This document shows positions 1 through 9,165 of a stretch of DNA of 22,029 nucleotides, in pieces. The DNA lies in assembly GCA_943704525.1 (NCBI GenBank), contig CALSCQ010003157.1, forward strand, positions 1-22,029, given 5' to 3'. The number at the start of each line of letters is the position of its first letter. Position 1 is the stretch's first letter. Under the pieces are notes generated by a model. It had not been told where the DNA came from. It worked only from the letters and a program-made list of their open reading frames with translations, and did not search any database. The position numbers and the translations under genes are program-made. The stretch comes from Pigoraptor vietnamica (Eukaryota > Opisthokonta > Filasterea).

Positions 1-114
<114 letters not shown>

Positions 115-215
115 GTAAGCACTTCATACACACAACACACACGCGTCCGCTCACACGTACACATTTTCAGGTAGCCGTACAAACGCTGCTACAGACAATA
201 CCAGCGCGCCCGCTA

Positions 216-818
216 TCACTGCAATAACGCCATGCGCGTCACATGCCTGCGCAGCAACTGCTCGTCGTCTTCCTCTTCCGGCTCGTCAGGGTTCGCAGCG
301 TTCGTAGTCTCCCCTTCTTCAACACTCCCGCCACTCCCATCGTCGCTCTCGTCCGCTTCGTCCGCGCCTCCGTCGCCCTCCTCCTCCTCCTCCTCTCTGC
401 TCTCCACGTCCTCCCACTGGTCATCTTCACCGGCATCTTCCTCGTCCGAGTCTTCGTCACTGTCGCTATCGCTGCTGCTCTCGCCGTAGTACGACGCGTC
501 TTCGTCGCTTTCTTCGTCCTCCGAGCTCTCGTTGTCGGACACGTCCTCGTCCTTCACCTTGTACCGCTTAATTGCCGCCGCACGCACGTCCAACCCCAGC
601 GACAGCAGCCGCTCAATCACTTCCTCCTTTCCACAAAGCGCCGCGCAGAAGAGTGCCTTTCCGGTCCGCGCCCACGCCTCCGCCGTCTTGAACTTGCGAA
701 ACATGGCCTCTGCGACGTCTGCTTCGCCCACGCAGCACGCGGTGAAGAGGACGTCCGGGGCAGTCTCCGCGTCGGCGCTGGAGGCGGCCGCGCGCACCGC
801 CGCCAAATGCCTCTCCAT
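216..818 (-). CDS. Ankyrin-repeat-like small protein with hyperacidic C-terminal tail
   Basis: A single-exon 200-residue protein. Residues 21-51 and 53-82 resemble two ankyrin repeats; the second (KALFCAALCGKEEVIERLLS, then LGLDVRAAA) fits the usual A-A-x-x-G-x-x-E-V-I-x-x-L-L-x-x-G pattern. Residues 90-187 are almost all Asp, Glu and Ser, including the CK2-like run SDSDSDEDSDEED, and the last 13 residues are mixed and basic. The open frame extends upstream to 1133, but I chose the Met at 818 because the ankyrin-like part starts just after it and the upstream translation is low-complexity Arg/Pro-rich. Function is not recognisable: acidic tails of this kind occur in nuclear chaperone-like or nucleolar proteins, which is inference only. 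Like the bZIP gene it lacks introns, unlike the other genes here. An unseen 5' exon is possible. Confidence 0.7.
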   Translation of the reverse strand: MERHLAAVRAAASSADAETAPDVLFTACCVGEADVAEAMFRKFKTAEAWARTGKALFCAALCGKEEVIERLLSLGLDVRAAAIKRYKVKDEDVSDNESSEDEESDEDASYYGESSSDSDSDEDSDEEDAGEDDQWEDVESREEEEEEGDGGADEADESDDGSGGSVEEGETTNAANPDEPEEEDDEQLLRRHVTRMALLQ

Positions 819-2021
819 GGTTATTGGGCACGCTGTCGGAAAAGGGAGGAACTGCGCGATTTTGCTTCGATGGGTCGTGGTTTCACGTGGGTGTGCCAGC
901 GTGTGTAAAACAGCTGATGATGTGCATTTGGTGACAGGGTGGGGGTTTGGTTCCCGGCACGTGCCCGTCCAGTCAAAGCCGGCGTACCGAAATCGCCAGC
1001 CCTCGATTACCGCCGGACAGCGCTGCCGGCGGGCGTGTTCCCGAGAGCGGCCGAGTGTGTTTATTGTGGCGTCGCGTGCCAGTAGGGACCCGTGACTCGA
1101 CAGGGGCCGGCCGGACCACGAGAACCTGGGCACTCAGGCGTCCCGGCGCCGTGACGCGACTGGCGCCGGCCGCGCGGGTCAAAACAGCCGACGCCGCGGC
1201 GCCCGGCCGGGCACGCGTGATGGACCCGCCTGAGATGTACTCTGTGCCAAAGAAGCCCGAGTTGCCAGTCATCCGCAAAGTCGGGAGGTCCGTTTTGCAA
1301 GGGCGCAACTGAACTCGACCACCGGCGGGCGAACAGGACGGCCCTTGTACTCGCCGGCACTCGGATCATTGGGACCACGCGGTCTAACTCACGGTGGACG
1401 GCCAGCCAGCACATCCGGCGCTATCGTCGCAGTCCGGGCGCCGGGCACGCACGGTTGCGTCGGCACCCACCATTTCCTAGCACGACGAGCGGAATGCAAT
1501 ACTCTCGGCCTGTCGCAATGGTGGCCGTTGTATTCGACCGGCTTGAAGAAGCTGACCGGCGGGTAGGTGATGTGGTCGAAGCGCGTGCGCGCGAGAGAAA
1601 ATTCAATCTCGTCGCGGTCGTCGAATCATCTCATGCACTATGGCATGTGAATTGAATATTGAATCATCTGTTTTGAGTGGAGAGTATTGAGCACGTCTTG
1701 ATTACGCGAGAGAGACATGCAACATATCAGAACCGCGCGTAGAGAGTATAACGTGGTGTGTGTATTATGAGAGAATAGGCATTTCTGCCTCGCACGCAAT
1801 GCCGCGTCAGCACCAACGCCGGCACGAACGGGTGCGACGGGGAAAAACGGAGGGTCAAGAGAGAGAATTGAATTGCGCGCAACGCAAGGCGACGACGAAA
1901 AAATGGAGAGTAAGGCAAGGCGAAAGATGAGACAAGAGTATAAATGCGTGTGAGTGTATGGTATGTATGAGTGCGAAAGAGAGTTACTATAGGACGACAC
2001 GGCACATACACGCAAACGCGC
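819..2021. other. Intergenic stretch with no recognised gene
   Basis: About 1.2 kb between the ankyrin-like gene start and the bZIP stop. 819-1640 is GC-rich, with several open frames on both strands, none of which matches a family I know. 1640-2020 is AT- and GA-richer and looks like untranslated or spacer DNA. The part just upstream of 818 should hold the promoter of the ankyrin-like gene, including a CAGCTG E-box at 911-916. No tRNA or snRNA was seen. One open stretch at 1392-1625 with coding-like codon use is listed separately. Confidence 0.6.
1392..1625 (-). other. Possible unrecognised exon (78 codons, no start)
   Basis: On the minus strand, positions 1625 down to 1392 are open for 78 codons without an ATG, bounded by TGA on both sides. 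The first half reads as ordinary globular protein (for example HITYPPVSFFKPVEYNGHH) with mostly G or C at third codon positions, as in real exons of this window. Its 3' end overlaps a GTGAGT that could act as a splice donor. The second half is Arg/Pro-rich and less convincing. I do not recognise a family and found no matching partner exon with confidence. It could be an exon of an unannotated gene, a gene remnant, or chance in GC-rich DNA. Confidence 0.25.
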
Positions 2022-2636
2022 TCACGCAGAGTGAACCGCCGAGAGGCTCGCGAGCGGCAGCTTCACCCGCGGGTGCGTCAACGAGCCCGACTCGTACGCT
2101 TTCGACAGGACCTCCTGCACCATTTGCAAGTCGCTGACGAGGTTCCTGTTCCACGACTCCATGCGTCGCAGGCGCTCCTCGAGCGTCTTCACGTACTCCT
2201 TCTTCTTCTCGCGGCAACGGCGCGCGGCAAGGCGGTTCTCCTCGAGGCGCTTGACTCGCTTGTTAACCGTCTGAGACCCGCTCTTGGCACGCGATCCGCG
2301 CTTCGCCGGCGGCGCCGACGGAGAGGCGCTCACAGAGTGCGACTCGTCGTTGCTGCTCGTGCTGTTGTGTCGAGAGACTGTAAACATCGACGCGAGAAGT
2401 TCGGCGCCCTGAAGGTCGGCCTCGGTGCTCTCGTGAGTGGCCCCGCTGCTCTCGCTGCGGCCGTCAAAGTCGTCATCGAAATCCGTCACGCGCTCCTTGC
2501 GCACTCGGCGCGGGTGCATTGGCCTCTTGTCGGCGGCATCTCGCTTCGCGGCATCGGCAGTAAAGGGCGCCTCCGTACCGACACCACCGGGGATCAGCGC
2601 GGCTGAAACTGCGAGCTGGTCTACCATCGTTGGCAT
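2022..2636 (-). CDS. CREB/ATF-type bZIP transcription factor
   Basis: A single-exon 204-residue protein with a canonical CREB-type bZIP near the C-terminus. The basic region includes RLEENRLAARRCREKKKEYV, corresponding to the CREB pattern N-x-x-A-A-x-x-C-R-x-K-K-K-E-Y-V. The zipper follows in the same spacing as CREB, with d-position residues Leu, Met, Leu, Val and a buried Asn in the third heptad (ESWNRNL), and ends about 20 residues before the C-terminus. The N-terminal ~110 residues are Ser/Asp-rich and probably disordered, with KRPMHPRRVRKERV as a likely nuclear signal. No kinase-inducible domain is evident, so the CREB resemblance is limited to DNA binding. It is expected to bind TGACGTCA-like sites as a dimer in the nucleus. 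A near-consensus CRE lies about 85 bp upstream, so autoregulation is possible. The start is the first Met of the frame. Confidence 0.9.
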   Translation of the reverse strand: MPTMVDQLAVSAALIPGGVGTEAPFTADAAKRDAADKRPMHPRRVRKERVTDFDDDFDGRSESSGATHESTEADLQGAELLASMFTVSRHNSTSSNDESHSVSASPSAPPAKRGSRAKSGSQTVNKRVKRLEENRLAARRCREKKKEYVKTLEERLRRMESWNRNLVSDLQMVQEVLSKAYESGSLTHPRVKLPLASLSAVHSA

Positions 2637-2719
2637 CCTCGTGCGATTGTGCGGCCGGTGATTAGTTGCTGCGCTCGCCGGAGACGGCTGCTGTTATCAC
2701 CCCACGTAAATCGGACGTA

Positions 2720-2727
2720 GACGTCAG
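2720..2727 (-). promoter_or_regulatory. CRE-like site upstream of the bZIP gene
   Basis: GACGTCAG on the plus strand reads CTGACGTC on the gene's own strand, containing seven of the eight bases of the CREB/ATF site TGACGTCA. It lies about 85 bp upstream of the bZIP start codon. Binding by the encoded protein is inference from family knowledge. Confidence 0.4.
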
Positions 2728-3110
2728 AACGGAGATGCGCGTCACGCTTTTCCGAAGTTGCAGCCGAAACGTGCGCGAAGTGCTGCTGACGATTCGCAAG
2801 CCACAGAGGGTTCGTCGTGGGTGTGCAGCAGCAAAAACCCGCAACCGCCCGTGGCTGATTCCACAAAAACCGTACACTGCGAATACACGCACCACCGACC
2901 GTCTGGGTCTGACAGCCGCAAGTGCCCACGTAAATGGGAGAACACGAGTCCGCGGCTAATGCACTTCGCCGCGCCCACAGACGGGTTCAAAGGACACACA
3001 CGCCTTCCCGGCAACCCGCACGTAATGCCACAGTCGGCGAAATTGGGACGATTGCAATGAGCTCGACCGCAGAGGGCAACCAACGCGAGAGCCACACCTC
3101 AAGTGCCGTG

Positions 3111-3116
3111 ACGTGT

Positions 3117-3160
<44 letters not shown>
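3111..3160. repeat. (GT)n microsatellite
   Basis: Dinucleotide run with two GC interruptions in the bZIP/TOM20 spacer. The Val-Cys-rich open frames crossing it are artefacts of the repeat. Confidence 0.95.
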
Positions 3161-3473
3161 GGTCAGTGGTTGTGGGCGCCAAACTGCGAATGTGTCGCTT
3201 TGATGACGTAGGCCAACGGTGTATTATTTTGGGCGGTCGTTCACTATGGAAAATGTATGGAATTGCAGCGTTATTTGGCCAATTTCGTCATCAAATCGAC
3301 TTGGTCGTTTTTTTTTGCATTCTGTTTTTAATCGACTTTAATAAATATCGCTCACTATGAAATGACTATGAAAATTTGCTGACCGAATTACGCAACGGCC
3401 CGTTCCAAAGATGACATCACGTCGGGTGTTTTGGTCAGCCACGTGACCATGCCGTCACAAGACCATAATGTAG

Positions 3474-3483
3474 CGAGATCTCG
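3474..3483. promoter_or_regulatory. Palindromic promoter motif CGAGATCTCG (copy 1)
   Basis: Perfect 10-bp palindrome about 150 bp upstream of the TOM20 start. Identical copies lie in the LRR/XPD divergent promoter at 6511-6520 and 6561-6570. I saw none elsewhere in the window. Confidence 0.45.
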
Positions 3484-3633
3484 GTCACTTTTGTGATTGA
3501 CACGTGCATCGCGCATCAAGGCTACAGTTGTTGTCACACGGGTAACGAAGTGACTCACCTTTTTCAAGGAAACGTGCGACGCTTCTGTGCATGAGCGTTT
3601 TTGTCTAGAGTGGAGGGATCGCTGTCGTGGAAG

Positions 3634-4635
3634 ATGCAGATCGGAATGGGAACGGGCCTCGCGCTCGCCGCGGGCGTTGCTGCCGTCGGCTACTGCGTGT
3701 ACTTTGACAGCTGGAGGAGAAGCCAACCGGACTACAGGGAGAAGGTCAAGCAGAGTGGGTGGCGGCGGCGGCGGTGCGCAACACTACGTTCACACGCCGT
3801 TGTTTTAGAGTCTTTCGTGCCGCGATCGTGGGCGTTTTCGGCACGTGATTTGACTGGAGATTCTGATCTCGGTCGTTGGCACTGCATTTTTGTTTGTAGG
3901 GCGCATGCGTGAGCGCGCTGAGCGGAAGAAGGCGAAGGGTTCTTCAGGCATCCCCGAGTTTGCCGACGCGGAGGCCGCGCACCGTTATTTCCTCGAGGAG
4001 ATGCAGCGGAGCGAACCCCTCCTTGCCACGGGTGAGTTACTCGTTACACGACGTGATCGCTTTGAGATGGGCATGCCTTTGTCAGTGTACCGCTTCACAG
4101 TTGCATCCATCTTTCGTTAAACTTGTTGTCTGCATTCACATTATGAGTGTGGAGTTGCATGTGTGTGCATGTGCATGCGTATTTGTGTTGTGGGTATAGA
4201 AGTTTTTGGCCGTGTGGAGCAATGTTAATTGCGTCGTCTACATTCAGGCCGGTTCGAGGAGGCCGTCAAGCACATTGCGAACGCCGTCCGCGTGTGCGAC
4301 CAGCCCACGCGCCTCGTCATGGTCCTCCAGCAGTCGCTCCCTGCGCCCGTGTTCCAGATGCTCCTCGCCGAGCTCGATCCTGAGGTAAACTGCCGCCTTG
4401 ACGGCATATGTGTGTTACTGTCTTTGTGTGCGCCTGGCTGCATTTCGTGATCGTTCGTGTCCGTGTGAGGAAACTCCATTTCAATTCGTGCGAGGCCCGT
4501 GTGTCTCTGTGTGTGAGTGTGTGCGTGTGTGTGTGTGGTTGAATACCATAGTCTAATCGCTTGCGTGTTTGTTTCTCGCAGAACTTCGGGCCCCGCGCTG
4601 CCGGTGCTGCGCCGCCCGCGGACGAGCAGGATTAA
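3634..4635 (+). CDS. TOMM20: TOM20, mitochondrial import receptor (animal/fungal type)
   Basis: Four exons at 3634-3754, 3900-4031, 4248-4384 and 4582-4635 encode 147 residues, against 145 in human TOM20. TOM20 is the outer-membrane receptor that binds presequences and passes them to the TOM40 channel. The N-terminal anchor (about residues 5-24, GLALAAGVAAVGYCVYF) is followed by a basic linker (RRMRERAERKKAK). The soluble domain carries family hallmarks: YFLEEMQRSEPLLATGRFEE, AVRVCDQP and LQQSLPAPVFQMLL, covering the TPR-like presequence groove. The tail ends acidic (PPADEQD), as in animals. Donors are GTGGGT, GTGAGT and GTAAAC, and all exon phases fit. A second Met (codon 5) is an alternative start. 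This type differs from plant TOM20, which supports an opisthokont-like host. It is divergent from the bZIP gene and convergent with the LRR gene. Confidence 0.93.
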
Positions 4636-4996
4636 GCAGGCCATGCGCCCGTCGTTCTATGAGACTGGGATTAGGCATGCTATTTGCTTGTCGGTTGTCC
4701 GCTAGACTAGTTTGTTCCCGCTGTTTGCGCCGCGTGTCTTGCGTATCGTGCGTGCGTCGCGTCGTGATCGCTGGCGTGTGTAAACGCTCTTATGCTAAGC
4801 CCTAATGTTCGGATTGTAATGGGGATGGCGTGTATCATTTGTTATCGAAGAGGGCCGGCCGTCTTCGTTGGTCTTACTCGCATGCGTAGCTCACACAGCG
4901 TACGCAATCGCGAAAAGGAAAACGCCACACAAATGGAGCGCAAAACAGATATCGAACGGAGCGACACACACGCACGAAGCGACGAGACGCAAACGG
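4636..4996. other. Convergent 3' spacer between TOM20 and the LRR gene
   Basis: About 360 bp between two stop codons on opposite strands. It must hold both 3' UTRs. I see no AATAAA in either orientation, no RNA gene and no credible open frame. Confidence 0.6.
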
Positions 4997-6392
4997 CTAG
5001 TCCATGCTTGTGGCGGGACGGTTGCCGTGCGCGTGGATGATGCCGAGAAGCGAGTGCTGGTGCGAGTGGAAGCAGTTCCACGAGCACAGATTGACGATCA
5101 GCGGCACCTTCCCCTTGGTATCCATGTGCCCGGTCCGCATCTCTTCGCGCTCCTTCTCCTGCAGTGCCGCCTCCGCCTCTTTCTCGAGCTTCATCTGCTG
5201 CCGTTGCTGCGACGGCGGAAGCTTCTTGGCCGCCTCGCGGCGCTCCTGCGTCTTGTGCGCTTCGGCGAGGCTCGTGAAACGCACGCACTCGAGCCACGTG
5301 TCGACGAACGGGCGACCGCACAGCCCACACTTTCGGCCGCGCGCGAGGATCTTCAGGACATTCGTGTCCATGTCCGGCGTCAGCTGGCACTTTTCGAGCA
5401 AGGTGCGCGCGGCCATTTCGCGGAGACTGAGCGGCTCGTACTCGGTTTCAACGACAACGACCGTCGTGCCCGTGATGAGCGGGTTTCGATCGTAGTGAAA
5501 CTCGCGCAGCTTGAGCCGAGAGACGCTGAAGGGAAAGCCGACGAGGCGGTTGAGGGAGACGTCGAGGAAGGCGAGGTGCTTCATGCGCGAAATGTAGTCT
5601 GGGAGGAATTTGATTTTGTTGTCGGAGAGGTTCAAGCGGACGAGCTTTTCGAGGCGCGTCAGTGTCTCGGGCAATCTGCAGGCACGCAACATAAGGGGGA
5701 GATCAGATAGAGCAACCGGGAAGCGACGTTGGCGACAGACGCAGTCGCACACACGACATGCATTCTCACAGTTGGCGATAACAATCGAAGACTCTCGTCG
5801 TCACGCGACTTGTTAACACACAGCTCACAGGCACAACAGTCGGCCGCACAAACGCCCATATCCACACGCACGCGAATTACCTTGATATTTGGTTGCCGCT
5901 GAGGCTGAGGTCCGTCAGGGTCTGCAGGTTCCCAATTTCCTTGGACACGCCCTTGAGCCGGTTGTTGTCCGCGCTAAAGATGCGCAGCTTCGGCAGCGAG
6001 AACAGCTCCGCCGGCAATTCCGTCAAGTTGTTGTTGTTCAAATTCAGCACGGTGAGATTTCCGAGGCGCCGAATGTCGGGCGAAATCGAGACGAGCCGGT
6101 TGCCGTACACGTAGAGCGTTTCGAGCCTCTCGAGCTCCGCAATTTCCCTCGGAAGGTGTTCGATGCGGTTATTTCCGAGGTTGAGAAACTCGAGGTGGAC
6201 GAGCGCAAGGACCTCGCGGGGCAGCTCCTTGAGGCTGTTGTCCTTCAGCGATAGCTTCGTCGTGACGGCTGCCAGCATGGCAATGTCCGGTGGGACCATC
6301 TCGAGCGACAGGCCGTTGAGGTTGACCGAGCGGCTCCGGCCCTTAATCGCCGGCACAAGCGCCGCAAGGCCCTTATCGTACGCGCTCGCCAT
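4997..6392 (-). CDS. Leucine-rich repeat protein with C-terminal Cys/His module (LRRC58-like layout)
   Basis: Two exons, 6392-5881 and 5675-4997 (donor GTAATT), encode 396 residues. Residues about 22-240 form roughly ten LRRs of the SHOC2/LRRC type, with the pattern L-x-x-L-x-L-x-x-N-x-L-x-x-L-P repeated about every 23 residues and the splice inside repeat seven (NQIS-RLPETL). A segment beginning LSLREMAARTLLEK leads to a C-x2-C knuckle (C287 and C290, CGLCGRPF), a charged coiled-coil-like stretch (305-350) and a second cluster (CSWNCFHSHQH, C368 to H378). LRRs followed by an 'AAR' segment and a cysteine knuckle resemble LRRC58-like proteins and fungal relatives; the assignment is by layout only. 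There is no signal peptide or membrane segment, so a cytosolic or nuclear scaffold is likely. It shares a divergent promoter with XPD. Confidence 0.88.
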
Positions 6393-6794
6393 TCCTCAGC
6401 GTGCGTGTCATGCGGCCCGCAGACGAAAAGAAGGGACGAGCACAGCGATTTCAATGGTTTGGTTTCGGTAGTTGGCTAAAGACTGGTGTCCAAGGGCAAC
6501 GAGACCTCGCCGAGATCTCGCCAAAATTTATGAGTAACGTTTGGGAGTAACATGTCTAACCGAGATCTCGGGACGCGTGAAACAGCTGATGCAGGTCGGC
6601 CGTCACCCACCAATCTGAAAACAGCGGCAGGCGGTTATTGCTCTGTGCGTGTGTGTGCGTGTGTGCTGTGCGTGCGTGTGTTGCGGTATTGCGTTAATGA
6701 GTGGATGGCGCTCTGAATTTGCTGCGGCTGCATATGATCGCGACGCGACAGACAACACAACCGCTCGCTCTGCAGGGGCAGCAAAAACGCAACC
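6393..6794. promoter_or_regulatory. Divergent LRR/XPD promoter with paired palindromes
   Basis: A 402-bp spacer between the LRR and XPD start codons. Perfect palindromes CGAGATCTCG lie at 6511-6520 and 6561-6570, exactly 50 bp apart, with a one-mismatch copy CGAGACCTCG at 6500-6509. AACAGCTGATG (6581-6591) contains a CAGCTG E-box and also occurs upstream of the ankyrin-like gene. TG-rich sequence follows at 6640-6690. No TATA box is evident. Confidence 0.5.
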
Positions 6795-7439
6795 ATGAAG
6801 TGGGTCTCGCGGCAGCGCATGTCGTGTGTGTGTGTGCGTATGCAGGCCTCCTTCTCTCTCTATCTCGCTCTTGTCTCCCTCTCGCGCTGTCGCACACACA
6901 CACCCCACTGCGACATTCTGCGAAGCTCTCCTAATGTGTGATACACCTCCAGGATCAACCTGGACGGCCTGCTGGTCTACTTTCCGTATGACTACATCTA
7001 CCCGGAGCAGTACCAGTACATGCGCGAGCTCAAGCGGACCCTCGATGCCAAGGTAGAGTGGTGCGCGTGTGCGTGTGAAGGAGGTGGGGCTTGGGGAGGG
7101 AGGGGGAAAGCAATGCACCCGCGTAGGTGTGCCTGTTCTTAAGGTGTGCCTCGATAGACCGATGCTAATTTGCGGTGGCTTTGTCGTCGGTAGGGCCACT
7201 GTGTGCTGGAGATGCCTTCCGGCACCGGAAAGACTGTCTCGCTCCTGTCGCTCATTGTGTCCTATCAGATGGTGAGTGCCATGGCAAGTGTGTGGGTGGT
7301 ACGCGCTTGTGTTGAACGCATTGATTGTGCGCTTGTACACATGGTGTGTGGGTGTGTGGGTGTAGGTGTGTATTTGTGTGTAGGTGTGTATTTGTGGGTG
7401 TGTGGGTGTGGGTGTGTATTTGTGTGTAGGTGTGTATTG

Positions 7440-7492
<53 letters not shown>

Positions 7493-8862
7493 CGCGTGTG
7501 CTTGTCATGGTGTGTCTGTTAAACACGCTTCTGACCACTGCTTCATTGGGCATTCGCAGGCCAACCCACAAATCGGAAAACTTATTTATTGCTCTCGCAC
7601 TGTTCCCGAAATCGAGAAGGTGGTTCAATAGTCGTCGTCACCATGCGCTTTGCGTAACTCGGGACATGTGTCATTGTAACATATGGAAGGATGCCAGATA
7701 TCTCTTGACAGCAGAAAGGTCGTTCGGTGTTGTTGCGTGCGGTGCTTGGTCTCACGTCGTGTGTGGCCGCGCAGGTGCTGGAGGAGCTCAAAAATCTTAT
7801 TGAGTTTATCAAGAAGGAGCGAGGCGCGGACATGCCCAAGTTCCTCGGTCTCGGCCTGACGTCACGAAGGAACCTCTGCGTGAACCCAGAGGTGCGCCAG
7901 TGGCCTCCCTCTGTTGTTCCATGGCTGCGTACCAAAGTCACGTGAAGTGTCGCTTTGTGTTAGCACATATCTCGCGTGGAAGAGCCCTTTCTGCTGTCTC
8001 GGCGTCGCTCTCGGTGTCGGGTCGTGGGCGAACGGGCCGTTTGCGTTCTCACAGTTGGCCCGTGTGCGAATTGCAGGTGAGCCGCGAGCGCGACGGGAAG
8101 CGCGTGGATGCGGCGTGCAGGTCGATTACGGCGTCGTGGGTGCGCGCCAAGCACGAGCAGGACGCGAGCGTTCCCGTGTGCTCCTTTTTTGAGGTGTGTG
8201 CGAGGGATCGGCTTGCGTCCAGTTTGTGTATGTCGGTTGCAAAGCACTGGTGCCGTTTGTTGGTGTGGATGCGTAAGTTGCCGCGCGTGTGTGTGCGAGC
8301 AATTTTTTCAGAAAGTCCGTCCACGATCGAAGTGGACACCACTCGCCCTCCTGTCTTCTCCTCTCTCGAATACACTCAATGTGCTCTCTCTTTTCTGCCC
8401 CCTTTGTCGTCGCCAACCGCACACAGGGCTTCGACACGAGCGGCCGCCAAGCGATGCTGCCTTCGGGCGTATATTCGCTTGACGACATCAAAGCGTTTGG
8501 TGGCGGTCGCGGGTGGTGTCCCTACTTTCTCTCGCGACACATGGTGCGTGGACAGTAATGGAACATAGAGCAACGGACTCGTTCCTTTTGTCCGTCCCGC
8601 TCGCGGGCAATGACTCACTGCGACGTCTTCCTGCTTATCAACTATTCACTCTCTCGGGCTCTTGTTGTGTTTAAGCTCGCCTTGTCCTTGCGTACATTGA
8701 CGTACCGCTTTTGTCTCTCCCCTTTCGGTGCCTCGCAGATTACGTTTGCGAATGTGGTCGTGTACAGCTATTACTATCTGCTCGATCCGAAAATTGCCGA
8801 CCTTGTTTCGAAGGAGCTTGCGAAGGAGTCCGTTGTTGTTTTCGACGAGGCTCACAACATTG
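6795..8862 (+). CDS. ERCC2: XPD/ERCC2 helicase, N-terminal third only
   Basis: Eight exons (6795-6799, 6953-7052, 7194-7271, 7560-7619, 7775-7891, 8077-8193, 8427-8543, 8739-8862) encode exactly residues 1-239 of XPD, the 5'-3' DNA helicase of TFIIH used in nucleotide excision repair and transcription initiation. Visible parts are [20 protein letters not shown], Walker A SGTGKT (Lys48), motif Ia [12 protein letters not shown], the four Fe-S cysteines C116, C134, C155 and C190 (same numbers as human), and the DEAH box at 234-237. Exon 1 is only ATGAA. The last donor (GTACGT) leaves phase 1, as human Asp240 would need, but the rest (most of the Arch domain, motifs III-VI, about 520 residues) is absent from the window. 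TEDC1 sequence follows after a GT repeat. As drawn the gene cannot make a working helicase; see findings. Confidence 0.95.
7343..7490. repeat. TG-rich minisatellite leading into (TG)24
   Basis: Inside XPD intron 3. Degenerate copies of a GTAGGTGTGTATTTGTG-like unit (7363-7440) run into a pure TG run at 7440-7488. Long Cys-Val open frames across it are repeat artefacts. Confidence 0.9.
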
Positions 8863-8893
8863 GTACGTGGTGTCTAGTGCTCGACGCGCGCGC

Positions 8894-9020
<127 letters not shown>

Positions 9021-9165
9021 CTCCCGTGTGCGTGAGTCTGTGCTGAGTGTCTGTGTCTGTGTCTGTGCGTACATGCTGCGAGTGTGCCAAACGTCAGTTT
9101 GTGTGCCAATAGAGAGACTTCTGAGCAATTCGTCTGTTTTCCCCTTTCTTTTTCTGTTTTCGCAG

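Larger units (their letters stand above)
2637..3633. promoter_or_regulatory. Divergent intergenic region between bZIP and TOM20
   Basis: About 1 kb separating two divergent starts. The bZIP-proximal part carries a CRE-like site (2720-2727). The middle holds a (GT)n run (3111-3160) and an AT-rich island (about 3196-3400) with an imperfect inverted repeat. The TOM20-proximal part has CACGTGAC (3440-3447), the palindrome CGAGATCTCG (3474-3483) and CACGTG (3501-3506). Open frames in 2660-3100 are short on both strands, look like no known protein, and are not called. Confidence 0.5.

Noticed and set aside
232-489. Plus-strand Ser-rich open frame
   Set aside because: It is the antisense of the Asp/Glu codons of the acidic tail of the minus-strand gene and has no protein-like features.
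908-919. AAACAGCTGATG shared with 6580-6591, both upstream of genes
   Set aside because: In 22 kb several shared 12-mers are expected by chance; noted as an E-box only.
2700-2935. CCCACGTAAAT repeated at about 2701 and 2925
   Set aside because: A single repeated 11-mer is not significant at this window size.
4842-5710. Overlapping frames antisense to the LRR gene
   Set aside because: They lack family features and are shadows of the GC-rich coding strand, whose LRR pattern is unmistakable.
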